Shown: piece after piece, positions 1 to 8,181 of the stretch | Layout of the letters: every line of letters starts with the position of its first letter | Position numbering within the stretch: the stretch's first letter is position 1 | Source: Glaciecola sp047250385 | GTDB lineage: Bacteria > Pseudomonadota > Gammaproteobacteria > Enterobacterales > Alteromonadaceae | DNA: 64,000 nucleotides | Assembly (NCBI RefSeq): GCF_047250385.1 | Contig: NZ_JBLBVM010000040.1 | Span: forward strand, 1 to 64,000 | Direction of reading: 5' to 3' | Notes under the pieces: generated by a model | Seen by the model: the letters and a program-made list of their open reading frames with translations, nothing else | What the model was told of the DNA's origin: nothing | Databases searched by the model: none | Program-made: the position numbers and the translations under genes

Positions 1-345
1 ACCGTTGTCTTTTCTAAAGTCTGCGATGGTTTTGAAGTCAGGTTGTAAACGCTCAAGTAACCACATTAGCTCTACATTGCGATGGGTTTCTTTTTCTAAT
101 CGGCGAGATGACTGAATACGATTCAAATAGCCATAAATATAAAGTTTGAGCATTGTGCCTGGATGATAGCAAGGTCGGCCAGTCGCTTTGGTTTCGACTT
201 TTTCGAACCCTAGTGACGCTAAATCTAAACTATCAACGAAGACATCGATAACGCGTATTGGATTCTCATCCGTGACGAAGTCGTCTAATGCTTCTGGAAA
301 CAAGGTGGCTTGGGTTCTAGATTGGCCTTTTATATGATGGGACAT
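1..345 (-). CDS. IS1182-like transposase, N-terminal part (runs off the window)
   Basis: The first 115 residues of a transposase are visible, beginning MSHHIKGQSRTQATLFPEAL. The N-terminal domain seen here, with its IRVIDVFVDSLDL, GRPCYHPGTMLKLYIYGYLN and LMWLLERLQPDFKTIADFRK segments, is typical of the IS1182/IS5-like DDE transposases and normally precedes the catalytic domain. The C-terminal catalytic part lies outside the window, so intactness cannot be judged. The start follows a short 8-bp inverted repeat. Family assignment is by recognition of the conserved N-terminal blocks and is fairly secure; the exact IS name is not known. Confidence 0.85.
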   Translation of the reverse strand, partial: MSHHIKGQSRTQATLFPEALDDFVTDENPIRVIDVFVDSLDLASLGFEKVETKATGRPCYHPGTMLKLYIYGYLNRIQSSRRLEKETHRNVELMWLLERLQPDFKTIADFRKDNG

Positions 346-346
346 T

Positions 347-376
347 AGCGGTAATCTCCTGCTTTGGCTTACCGCT
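347..376. repeat. Inverted repeat upstream of the transposase
   Basis: AGCGGTAA (347-354) and TTACCGCT (369-376) form a perfect 8-bp inverted repeat with a 14-base loop, two bases before the transposase start codon. In the mRNA it could fold near the ribosome binding region and limit translation, as in other insertion sequences. This role is an inference. Confidence 0.5.
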
Positions 377-492
377 TTATTATACTAAATACCATGGTGA
401 ACTTGGATCGGCTGCTAAGACTGTTTGATCATAAGAACAGCCTACTTAGTTCAAAAGGTGATCAAAACGGAGTTTTCACACAGGCTGCGCTC

Positions 493-841
493 TTAGCAGA
501 CTAAACCACAATAAATCGCTACGTCCGGTTTCTGGGGCACAGCAGCCGTTCGGCCAATGTAGTTTGAGCTTCCGTTTTTCACTCTAAGGAGACCACGGCC
601 GACGCGGTGGTGACAGGCAAGGAACTAGGGCACAACGGTCAGTCGAGCCAACGTAAAAGTATGATACTTTTTTGTTAATCTACAATTCTAGAAAGCTGAC
701 AAAAACGTATCTCAATTCTGAAAAGGTTTTTGATTGCACCCATTAAGCACGTTAGAGCAACACATAGCTCTCCGCCACCGAGCAGGTGGGAGTCTTATTT
801 GAGCCGCTCATATAAGCATTTAAGCCGCGCTTTCCCTTTTT
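493..841. other. Non-coding stretch between IS end and serine hydrolase
   Basis: No convincing coding region, tRNA or repeat array was found here. The first 150 bases are richer in G and C than the rest, which could mark a remnant of another sequence, but no family was recognised. Confidence 0.4.
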
Positions 842-2575
842 TTAATTCATTTTCTCGAAAACTATGCCTTTAGCGCGGTTAGTATCTAGCGATAGTCCGG
901 TTATATCATCGCTTTTGTCTCTAAGGACCTTAAGTAAGCCTAAGCCTTGGTCTGCAAGCAGTGTTTCTAGGTCGATATGAAATAAGACAGTTTGATTGTC
1001 TCTTTTGTCAAATGCGATAAGTTGCTTATCGATCAGTTTAATATCTAATTTCTTATCCAGTTCAACACTAAAATATTCACCAGTGAGCGCGTTTAGATCA
1101 GGTAATGGTACCGATAGAGCGTTAAGTTTTTTTACCAAAAATGTTAAGCCCCAAGCTACATTGTCGTAGCTGATGGTTCCATCAGGGTTAAACCACAAAA
1201 CACGTCGGTTATTTTTGTCCACTAAAGCATTTTCTTGTGTCGGCCAAACCTGAACTCTTTTTGCATCAACTATATTAAGATAGAGCTTATTGTGCCCACT
1301 CTCTTCCTCAACCAACACTTCTAGCGAATATGAAGGATAATCAGTAAATTGATATCGTCCTGAGTAATGTTCAATTAAATCAGATGTTAACTCTATAAGC
1401 TCTAGGGTTAATTCCGATTCCTCTTCCTGAGAGGGTGTAGCATCGCTGCTGGGGGAATCTTCTTCAGGAGTTAAAAAGTCTGCTAGAAAAATATCAAACA
1501 ATTTGTAAGTCAGGTTTGTTGGATTGCTGTGAGCATAATTGCATAAAGCAACAGCAGAAAAGTGGTGTTCATGATTTCGAACAAATTGAGAACGATATCC
1601 TCCCCAAGAGCCGCCGTGCAGAATTACCTCTAAACCTTTATAATTTTCATGCGCTAGACCCAGAGCGTAAGGAATTTCTTCACCATTATTCAGCGTTCCT
1701 TTTTTATAGAGTTGCTCTTTTAGCCATCTATAGTCTTCGCTGTAGAAAATTGAATCCCACTTTATAAGGTCTTCAGTAGTAGAGAACACTGCGCCATCAC
1801 CATACTGTTCCCAATACGACACATCTTTAACAAACATGCCGTCTTCTAAAGCGTATGCTTCCACACGGTTTTTAATCACTTTTTTGTGGGAATTCACATA
1901 AGTTGTCACCTGCATTTCGAGCTCATCAAAAATATGTTGTTTGGCGAATTCTTTTAGGGGCACACCAGATACTCGTTCTACTATTTCAGCCGCCAATAAA
2001 TAGCCAGAATTGCTGTAGGAATATTTTTCCCCGGGCTCAAAGTCCAATGCCTTTTGAATTTTCATAAAAAACATTGCATCTTTTTGAGTAGTAACATCGT
2101 CTATGTGGTGATTTGATAGCGTCATAAGATTAATATAATCGCGGATCCCACTAGTATGATTTAAAAGATGGCGAATTGTTATGACCTTACCGTAATTGGG
2201 TATTTCGGGCAGATATTTTCTTATATCGTCCTCTATTTTAAGTTTGCCTTGATGTTGCAGAATTAGAATACTGGCAGCAGTAAATTGTTTTGAGTTTGAA
2301 GCAAGGTCAAAAACAGAGTCTTTGGTGATGGGTGTCATCAAGCCCAAATGGCCATGGCCATACTGGCCTTGAAAAATGATATTGCCTTTGTGATAAGCGG
2401 CAATCGAACAACCCGGGCCCTCGTCTCCAATCGTTTCGGAAAAACTACGATTCGCGTTTGCAGACTTTTTAGCAAGGTTTGAGTTTATCTCATTTGAAAC
2501 AACGGGTGCAGAAAACACAATTACCCAGAAAGTCACAATGAGAGTAATTAAATTAATTTGCTTAAAAGCGTCCAT
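842..2575 (-). CDS. Secreted serine hydrolase of the beta-lactamase / class C family
   Basis: This 577-residue protein has an N-terminal hydrophobic segment (residues 8-26) that looks like a signal peptide, so it should act in the periplasm. The catalytic motifs of the class C beta-lactamase / D-aminopeptidase fold are all present: S93-N-S-K96 (nucleophile and general base), Y187-S-N189, and H320-G-G. The catalytic domain covers roughly residues 50-370. An acidic linker near residue 385 leads to a C-terminal domain of about 190 residues, like those seen in D-aminopeptidase-type members. Substrate is unknown; such proteins cleave D-amino acid peptides or esters more often than beta-lactams. 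It is a single gene, not clearly in an operon. Confidence 0.85.
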   Translation of the reverse strand: MDAFKQINLITLIVTFWVIVFSAPVVSNEINSNLAKKSANANRSFSETIGDEGPGCSIAAYHKGNIIFQGQYGHGHLGLMTPITKDSVFDLASNSKQFTAASILILQHQGKLKIEDDIRKYLPEIPNYGKVITIRHLLNHTSGIRDYINLMTLSNHHIDDVTTQKDAMFFMKIQKALDFEPGEKYSYSNSGYLLAAEIVERVSGVPLKEFAKQHIFDELEMQVTTYVNSHKKVIKNRVEAYALEDGMFVKDVSYWEQYGDGAVFSTTEDLIKWDSIFYSEDYRWLKEQLYKKGTLNNGEEIPYALGLAHENYKGLEVILHGGSWGGYRSQFVRNHEHHFSAVALCNYAHSNPTNLTYKLFDIFLADFLTPEEDSPSSDATPSQEEESELTLELIELTSDLIEHYSGRYQFTDYPSYSLEVLVEEESGHNKLYLNIVDAKRVQVWPTQENALVDKNNRRVLWFNPDGTISYDNVAWGLTFLVKKLNALSVPLPDLNALTGEYFSVELDKKLDIKLIDKQLIAFDKRDNQTVLFHIDLETLLADQGLGLLKVLRDKSDDITGLSLDTNRAKGIVFEKMN

Positions 2576-2709
2576 ATCAGTATCCCTTACATAAAGTTTT
2601 AATGAAACCCGCTGAGCGTATCGTGTTGGAATATCCGATCCGAGTAGCTCAGATTTATATTATAGACTAATTTTAAGTATTGAAGGTTGGTGTGTATATG
2701 CACGTATTA

Positions 2710-2738
2710 TTGTTATTTATTGCATTTGCACTTATACT
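2710..2738 (+). promoter_or_regulatory. Sigma70-type promoter of the toxin-antitoxin operon
   Basis: TTGTTA (2710-2715) and TATACT (2733-2738) are separated by 17 bases, a near-consensus -35/-10 pair. It lies 24 bases before the antitoxin ATG at 2763. The start of transcription predicted from it falls near 2745, which argues against the in-frame ATG at 2748. Confidence 0.6.
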
Positions 2739-2762
2739 GACAGGGTAATGCAGGAGAATAAT

Positions 2763-3137
2763 ATGGAAGCAATTTTAGAAAAATCTAATCTAAGTAAAAC
2801 TCAGGTTGTTACCAAAGCTCTCTTTAATTCAAAACGGGAACTTGGTTTATCTAATGAAATTGTAGGTCAAATTATTGGTGCTGACCCCGCAACCGTTTCT
2901 CGCATGCAGAAAAAAATGGATATGAAACCAAACAAAGTCTATGAATCTGCAGTGCTAACAATCCGCGTTTATCGTTCTTTATATGCCATTTTAGGTGGCT
3001 CAACAGATGCAATGCGGCATTGGTTAAACACAAAGAATCTCGACTTTGACCAAAGAACACCTTTAGACAAGATGAAAACAATCGTTGGCTTAGTAAATGT
3101 TGTTGAATACCTTGATGCAATGCGAGGGCATGCTTGA
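2763..3137 (+). CDS. Xre/MbcA/ParS-type antitoxin (DUF2384)
   Basis: This 124-residue protein has an N-terminal helix-turn-helix-like region (about residues 10-60, including LSNEIVGQIIGADPATVSRM) and a C-terminal segment with the antitoxin-type toxin-binding block ending in GLVNVVEYLDAMRGHA. This is the pattern of the Xre-MbcA-ParS antitoxins that pair with RES toxins. The ATG at 2763 is chosen because AGGAG at 2752-2756 sits six bases before it; the upstream ATG at 2748 has no such site. It overlaps the toxin gene by four bases (TTGA). It probably represses its own promoter. Confidence 0.88.
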   Translation: MEAILEKSNLSKTQVVTKALFNSKRELGLSNEIVGQIIGADPATVSRMQKKMDMKPNKVYESAVLTIRVYRSLYAILGGSTDAMRHWLNTKNLDFDQRTPLDKMKTIVGLVNVVEYLDAMRGHA

Positions 3138-3871
3138 TATCGCTGTCCCCAATTACAAGTGACTGCAACGAGCGCTTTTATAGGGTGGTTGAATCACAAG
3201 AAAGCGCAGCAACAATGCAAATTGTTGATACGCTTGAAGAGCAGTCTTTATTAGAAGATATTATCGAATCGTCTAAACCACCTATACCTCATCTGGCGGA
3301 TAAGCCAAAGCGCCACTATTTACTGAGTACACCCTTTCGATACCCACCCTTGAAATATGGATCTCGATATGGTCGCCAATATGAATCTTCTATTTTTTAC
3401 GCCAGTCACAATGTCAAAAGTGCATTATATGAATCTGCCTTTTATAGCTTTTATTTTATGAGCAGAAGCGAAAAACCATTCGAAGGTGTTATTACCAATA
3501 AAAAAAGCTCATTTGCGGCTAATATATCCACCAAAAATTATGTTAATTTGTGCTTGATTGAAGATCCTGAACTACAGCGAGCCTTGAAGCATAAGTCTAA
3601 CTATACCTATCCACAAAAGGTAGGAGCATATATGAGGGATGAGGGTGTAGATGCTTTTTCGTATTATTCGGCCAGAGAGGGTGGTGGCAAGCATATTGGG
3701 GTTTTTTACCTAGATACAATTATAGGATTGCCAGAAGAGGAACGCCAATGGCAAATAAAACAAAGCCCTGAGCACTTGGTTTACTATTGTCCTGCTGATA
3801 CTTCATTAAACATGGAATTCTCGATAGACACATTTTATGTCGATGGCAAACTTCCCCATCCATCTCAGTAA
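3134..3871 (+). CDS. RES-domain toxin (NAD-degrading family)
   Basis: This 245-residue protein carries the RES fold, whose members (such as MbcT) break down NAD+. The three signature polar residues fit R78 in GSRYG, E100 in ALYESAF and S179 in YYSARE. The start is a TTG overlapping the antitoxin stop (TTGA), consistent with translational coupling; the next in-frame ATG (residue 28) would remove the conserved N-terminal RFYRVVESQ block. The gene directly follows its antitoxin, as usual for these pairs. NAD degradation is known for the family and is inferred here. Confidence 0.88.
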   Translation: MISLSPITSDCNERFYRVVESQESAATMQIVDTLEEQSLLEDIIESSKPPIPHLADKPKRHYLLSTPFRYPPLKYGSRYGRQYESSIFYASHNVKSALYESAFYSFYFMSRSEKPFEGVITNKKSSFAANISTKNYVNLCLIEDPELQRALKHKSNYTYPQKVGAYMRDEGVDAFSYYSAREGGGKHIGVFYLDTIIGLPEEERQWQIKQSPEHLVYYCPADTSLNMEFSIDTFYVDGKLPHPSQ

Positions 3872-4338
3872 TTTAAAATGACTGCTTATCCTAATTGTTC
3901 AAGCCAACGGGGTGCTTTTCTCTTGCTTTGGGTATTAAGCAATGTGTAAAAATCTAAAATTGATTTATTAGCTCTTACGTCGACCAAGCTTAAAGGTTAC
4001 TTTAGTTCAATCCCTTCAATCGACTTGCAGCGTGACAACGCGACATGATTTCGTCCTGACATATACGCTTCACTACCGAGTTTCATTTATACCGATCCAA
4101 GTGTTACCCCCTGAATTTTATGAATAGTGCAGGCTCAAGTTCCTTTGCACAATGGAGCAAAGTATTAGAGCCCTTGCTCCCTGAAAAATGACAACGTTGG
4201 TGAAGCTTTGTTTTGGCCTTTATTTAATTATATGCAAATTAACTGCATCCAATTCTTCGAGTTAATCGTTACTTCTTTATCGGGGGGCTGTTGTCCAATA
4301 ATGGTGCCAATCGGTTTAACCAAAGAAAATGGAGATAT
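3872..4338. other. Non-coding stretch after the toxin-antitoxin pair
   Basis: No supported gene was found. A short in-frame stretch at about 4010-4110 (reading IDLQRDNAT then, after a stop, FRPDIYASLPSF) could be decayed coding sequence but was not recognised. The promoter for the CHRD gene should lie near the right end. Confidence 0.35.
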
Positions 4339-4341
4339 ATG

Positions 4342-4848
4342 ATGTTTTTTAAAAAAGCAAAATACGGTTTATTGGTAGCTTCAAGCTTAGTGAGTTCACT
4401 GGCCTTCGCTGGTCATACAAACAACTTGCTTGAAGCTGAACTGGATGGCAGGCAAGAAGTAGGCAGTGAACAAAGCAATAAGCGTATTTCTGGTGATCCT
4501 AATGGTCGTGGTGAAGCCTATGTATTTGGCATTGACAATGACCCCTTTACCTTATGCTACGTGCTAACTGTTGATAAAATTCAGCTTGTTCCTGTCGGTA
4601 GTGGTATAGCTGCTCACATTCACAAGGGTAATCGAGGTGAAAATGGGCCCGTAGTCGCGGTATTGGCTGGGCCAGAAGACGGCAATGCCGCCGATTGTTT
4701 GACCGAAGGTGAAGCAGGTAAGTTTCCTACTGGGATAAGGGTAAGCGAGATTCTGGAAAATCCACAAGAATATTATATCAATGTGCATAATCCAGATTAT
4801 CCTGCCGGTGCGATTAGAGGGCAGTTGTTTTACCAATCTGACGACTAA
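4342..4848 (+). CDS. CHRD domain-containing exported protein
   Basis: The protein has a signal peptide (MFFKKAKYGLLVASSLVSSL, cleavage likely after AFA) followed by one CHRD domain spanning nearly the whole mature chain. Visible CHRD blocks are LLEAELDGRQEV, a GIAAHIHKG segment and YYINVHNPDYPAGAIRGQL. CHRD domains occur in chordin and many bacterial exported proteins; their biochemical role in bacteria is not settled. The start at 4342 is chosen because GGAG at 4331-4334 is seven bases upstream; the ATG at 4339 is an alternative. An upstream in-frame TTG at 4291 would add a tail before the signal peptide and is unlikely. A strong terminator follows. Confidence 0.82.
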   Translation: MFFKKAKYGLLVASSLVSSLAFAGHTNNLLEAELDGRQEVGSEQSNKRISGDPNGRGEAYVFGIDNDPFTLCYVLTVDKIQLVPVGSGIAAHIHKGNRGENGPVVAVLAGPEDGNAADCLTEGEAGKFPTGIRVSEILENPQEYYINVHNPDYPAGAIRGQLFYQSDD

Positions 4849-4869
4849 TCCAAGTTTATACTCATGAGT

Positions 4870-4892
4870 AAAGGGCCTCTAGGCCCTTTTTT
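4870..4892 (+). terminator. Rho-independent terminator after the CHRD gene
   Basis: AAAGGGCC (4870-4877) and GGCCCTTT form an 8-bp stem with a four-base loop, followed by a run of T. Confidence 0.9.
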
Positions 4893-5044
4893 ATTTATAT
4901 CGAAACTTCCTGTGTTGTTAAGCTGTGACTATAACACTGAGTATATTTCACCATATTGCTAATTTATTGACGCTTTACATACACCTTAGTTAAATATCCT
5001 GCACTACGAACACGATAAAGATGAATTATTAAATTCGAAATATA

Positions 5045-5072
5045 TTGATCTATCTCAATAAATGTTTATAAT
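5045..5072 (+). promoter_or_regulatory. Promoter of the GbsR/MarR-type regulator
   Basis: TTGATC (5045-5050) and a perfect TATAAT (5067-5072) are 16 bases apart. Transcription would begin near 5079, downstream of the possible ATG at 5062, which supports 5110 as the true start of the regulator. Confidence 0.65.
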
Positions 5073-5089
5073 TTCAGAAATTACTGAAA
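5072..5089. promoter_or_regulatory. Candidate operator of the GbsR/MarR-type regulator
   Basis: TTTCAG (5072-5077) and CTGAAA (5084-5089) form a perfect dyad with a six-base spacer, overlapping the -10 box and the likely transcription start. This position is ideal for autorepression by the regulator encoded just downstream. The link is an inference from position and symmetry. Confidence 0.5.
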
Positions 5090-5109
5090 CTTCAGAAATA
5101 GAGGAAGCT

Positions 5110-5655
5110 ATGAATATGACACCAATGATCGAAACCTTTGTTATGCATTTTGGCGAAATGGGTAGCCGTTGGGGGTTTAATCGTACTGTAGGGCAAATGT
5201 ACGCGTTGTTGGTGATTTGTGAAAAGCCGCTTAGCGCAAACGATATTGCTGAAGCTTTGAATATTTCCAGAGGTAACGTCAGTATGGGGCTGAAAGAATT
5301 GCAATCATGGCGATTAGTGCAAATGCATCACGTTCCGGGCGATCGCAAAGATTACTTTAAAGCCTTAGGTAGCATATGGGACATGGCTAACAAGGTGTTT
5401 GAAGAGCGCCGCAAGCGCGAGATGGATCCAACCCTTTCCTTACTCAGAGACATACTCTTGGACAAACCTGCAAATGAGCAGGAAAAATACGCCCAAAGTA
5501 GATTGCAAGAAATCCATGATTTACTTGAAAATATCACTCAGTGGAGCGAAGAGTTGCAGCGTTTGAGCCCTGAAAAGATGGCAACGTTGATGAAGCTTGG
5601 TTCAGGCGTAGGTAAAGTGCTCGATATGAAAGACAAGTTATTAAAAAGTAGTTAA
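5110..5655 (+). CDS. GbsR/MarR family transcriptional regulator
   Basis: The protein (181 residues from this start) carries a winged helix-turn-helix near its N-terminus, with recognition region LSANDIAEALNISRGNVSMGLKEL, preceded by the GSRWGFNRTVGQMYALL block typical of the GbsR subfamily. The C-terminal half is a helical, charged dimerisation region. GAGG at 5101-5104 lies five bases before the chosen ATG. It stands about 110 bases upstream of cydA on the same strand, so it may control the oxidase, but the ligand is unknown. A dyad over its own promoter suggests autoregulation. Confidence 0.82.
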   Translation: MNMTPMIETFVMHFGEMGSRWGFNRTVGQMYALLVICEKPLSANDIAEALNISRGNVSMGLKELQSWRLVQMHHVPGDRKDYFKALGSIWDMANKVFEERRKREMDPTLSLLRDILLDKPANEQEKYAQSRLQEIHDLLENITQWSEELQRLSPEKMATLMKLGSGVGKVLDMKDKLLKSS

Positions 5656-5766
5656 TACAAAGCGCAAGTACTGGGTTTAAGCCCGCTTACGTTTCCTATT
5701 TTTACTCGTTTATACGCTAGGTTAAAAATGTGAAAGGTAAACAGACTTAACTATTAGAGGTGCATC

Positions 5767-7131
5767 ATGGCAGACGTAATGCTGCTTTCCCGCATTCAAT
5801 TTGCGGCTAACATTAGCTTCCACATCTTATTCCCAACTATCACAATCGCCCTTTGTTGGCTGCTGTTCTATTTCAAAGTGCGATTCCATATCTCCGACCA
5901 TCCTGTGTGGATGCGTATATACCGCTTTTGGGTAAAGGTATTTGCCTTAACCTTTGCGTTGGGTGTTGTCAGCGGCATCACTATGTCGTTTCAGTTTGGC
6001 ACTAATTGGCCTGGATTCATGGAAAAAGTGGGGAATATTGCCGGCCCCTTGTTGGCCTACGAAGTTCTGACGGCGTTTTTCTTGGAAGCTACCTTTTTAG
6101 GGATCATGCTATTCGGTATTAATCGTGTGCCGCCTTGGGTCCATACCTTAGCAACTCTGATTGTAGCGATTGGTACCTCCTTATCTGCCTTTTGGATTTT
6201 ATCTTTGAATTCATGGATGCATACACCAACAGGGTTCGAAATGCGCGATGGCGTTGCTCACGCGCTTGACTGGTGGGCGATTGTATTTAACCCCTCATTT
6301 CCGTTTCGCTTTGGTCATATGATGTTAGCTTCAGGGCTAACGGCTTGTTTTTTAATCGTGGGTATTTCGGCCTATCGGATCTTACGCGGCGACAACAAAA
6401 AAGCGCCCAACATAGCGCTTAAAACAGGCTTATTCGTTGCTGCGATACTCGCGCCATTACAAATATTGATGGGCGATTTACATGGCTTAAACACTTTTGA
6501 ACACCAACCGCAGAAAGTCGCGGCAATGGAAGGAATATGGGAAACCACTCAAGGGGCGCCGCTATTGTTGTTTGCGATCCCCGATGAGAACAATCGAACT
6601 AATGATTACGAACTGGCTATTCCTAAACTCGCTAGCGTCATCTTAACCCACGAACCCGAAGGTAAAATAAAGGGATTAAACGAGTTTGAAGGCGAGCATC
6701 CACCTGTTCGGCCTGTATTCTTTGCGTTTCGGATCATGGTCGGGCTGGGCATGTTAATGCTGCTTAGCGCTTGGTTAGCCAGCTTTGTCTTATGGCGTAA
6801 AAAAACTTTACCGAAGTTCGCGCTCAAATTCTTTGTTGCCATGACTTTTTCAGGATGGATAGCAACGCTTGCAGGCTGGTATGTCACGGAAATCGGTCGT
6901 CAGCCTTATTTGGTCAGTGGCGTATTAACTGTTGCTGATGCTGTAACTGATATTCCATCGGGCAACGTGGTTATGAGTTTAGTCATGTATCTAAGCGTTT
7001 ATGTATTTTTATTAATAGCCTATATCAAAACTTTGTTTTATATGGCCCGCAAGTCGGTGCAAATTGAAGAGTACGAACTTGCCAAGTCATCCCTTGCACA
7101 TCCGTTTAACAAGCAGGAGGCCTCAGCATGA
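5767..7131 (+). CDS. cydA: Cytochrome bd ubiquinol oxidase subunit I (CydA/CioA type)
   Basis: This 454-residue integral membrane protein is the haem-carrying, quinol-oxidising subunit of a bd-type terminal oxidase, which reduces oxygen to water in the inner membrane. The conserved N-terminal RIQFAANISFHILFPTITIA segment, the GRQPYLVSGVL block and the short quinol-binding Q-loop (GDLHGLNTFEHQPQKVAAMEG onward) are visible. The short Q-loop and GDLHG sequence resemble the cyanide-insensitive CioA group. The gene overlaps cydB by four bases (ATGA). Its promoter region follows the GbsR-type regulator gene. Confidence 0.95.
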   Translation: MADVMLLSRIQFAANISFHILFPTITIALCWLLFYFKVRFHISDHPVWMRIYRFWVKVFALTFALGVVSGITMSFQFGTNWPGFMEKVGNIAGPLLAYEVLTAFFLEATFLGIMLFGINRVPPWVHTLATLIVAIGTSLSAFWILSLNSWMHTPTGFEMRDGVAHALDWWAIVFNPSFPFRFGHMMLASGLTACFLIVGISAYRILRGDNKKAPNIALKTGLFVAAILAPLQILMGDLHGLNTFEHQPQKVAAMEGIWETTQGAPLLLFAIPDENNRTNDYELAIPKLASVILTHEPEGKIKGLNEFEGEHPPVRPVFFAFRIMVGLGMLMLLSAWLASFVLWRKKTLPKFALKFFVAMTFSGWIATLAGWYVTEIGRQPYLVSGVLTVADAVTDIPSGNVVMSLVMYLSVYVFLLIAYIKTLFYMARKSVQIEEYELAKSSLAHPFNKQEASA

Positions 7132-8126
7132 TCCTCGATAACCAACTTCCCATTATCTTTGCAGGGCTTATGGCCTTTTCTGTTTTGGTTTATGCCATTT
7201 TAGATGGATATGATCTAGGCGTCGGCTTGTTAATGCCAATGGATAACGAGTCGCAACGGGACAAAATGATCGCTTCAATTGGCCCCTTTTGGGACGCCAA
7301 TGAAACTTGGTTGGTACTGGCGATTGGTTTGTTGTTAGTCGCCTTTCCAGCTGCACATAATGTGATCTTTAAAGCCCTATATTTGCCTGCGGCAATCCTG
7401 TTAATTAGCTTGATCCTGCGGGGCGTATCGTTTGATTTTCGGGCAAAAGTGATTGCTGAACATAAGAATCGATGGGATCGCGTATTTAAAATAGGTTCAC
7501 TCGGTAGTGCTGCATCGCAAGGTTATATGCTGGGTATGTTTGTGATGGGATTTGAAACTACGTTTGTTGCCGTGGCATTTAGTCTTCTCAGTGCAGTGGG
7601 AGTTACCATGGCATATGCATTGATTGGAGCTTGCTGGTTAATCATGAAAACCGAAGAGCAACTGCAAGTTCGAGCCATAGCTTGGGCACGCAAGGCTGGG
7701 TTTATCAGTTTTATAGGCATTTTTGCGGTTTGTTTGATCAACCCACTGATCAATGATGCAGTCTTCGCCCGTTGGACTCAATTACCTTGGGCTTACTTCT
7801 TTGGTCTGATCCCCTTATTGTGTTTTGGCTTCTTTGTTATTGGCTATTACACCTTAAAGCGCTTACCGTTAAAGGACGATTCAGGTTGCTGGTTACCCTT
7901 TGTGTTGTGTACTTGCATTTTCACCTTTAGCTTTATTGGGCTCGCACTTAGTTTTTATCCTTATGTAGTACCAGGTGAAATTACCATTTGGCAAGCGGCG
8001 AGCGCCCCTGAGTCTTTGCGTTTCATTTTGTACGGGGCATTAGTGGTTATTCCTTGTATCTTCGCTTACACCTTGTTCTCGTATCGCGTGTTTTGGGGAA
8101 AAGTGAGAAATTTGGAATACTATTGA
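7128..8126 (+). CDS. cydB: Cytochrome bd ubiquinol oxidase subunit II (CydB/CioB type)
   Basis: This 332-residue, multi-spanning membrane protein is the second subunit of the bd oxidase. The N-terminal block VLVYAILDGYDLGVGLLMP and the FWDANETWLVLAIGLLLVAFP block are hallmarks of CydB. Translation is coupled to cydA through an ATGA overlap. No CydX-type small subunit gene was found after the stop codon; instead a hairpin region and then the convergent TRAP operon follow. CioAB-type enzymes often lack an obvious cydX neighbour. Confidence 0.95.
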   Translation: MILDNQLPIIFAGLMAFSVLVYAILDGYDLGVGLLMPMDNESQRDKMIASIGPFWDANETWLVLAIGLLLVAFPAAHNVIFKALYLPAAILLISLILRGVSFDFRAKVIAEHKNRWDRVFKIGSLGSAASQGYMLGMFVMGFETTFVAVAFSLLSAVGVTMAYALIGACWLIMKTEEQLQVRAIAWARKAGFISFIGIFAVCLINPLINDAVFARWTQLPWAYFFGLIPLLCFGFFVIGYYTLKRLPLKDDSGCWLPFVLCTCIFTFSFIGLALSFYPYVVPGEITIWQAASAPESLRFILYGALVVIPCIFAYTLFSYRVFWGKVRNLEYY

Positions 8127-8138
8127 TAGGGGTAATTC

Positions 8139-8177
8139 GGCAAAGTAGCAGGTGGACTACCTTTAATTTACTTTGCC
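8139..8177. terminator. Hairpin between convergent cydB and dctM
   Basis: GGCAAAGTA (8139-8147) pairs perfectly with TACTTTGCC (8169-8177), and AGGT/ACCT inside it extends the structure. There is no long T-run, so termination is inferred from its place between convergent operons. Confidence 0.5.
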
Positions 8178-8181
8178 GCAC

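Larger units (their letters stand above)
1..492. mobile_element. End of an insertion sequence (IS1182-like), partial
   Basis: The transposase start at 345 is followed by about 140 bp without coding. The motif GGAGTTTTCACACAGGCTG at about 470-490 resembles the terminal inverted repeats of IS1182-like elements, so the element probably ends there. The other end is outside the window, so neither the matching repeat nor a target duplication can be checked. The boundary is an inference. Confidence 0.45.

Noticed and set aside
4010..4110. Possible decayed gene fragment
   Set aside because: The in-frame pieces are short, interrupted by stops and match no family I can name.
8127..8181. cydX small subunit gene after cydB
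   Set aside because: The gap is only 55 bases and filled by a hairpin; no start with a ribosome site was found.
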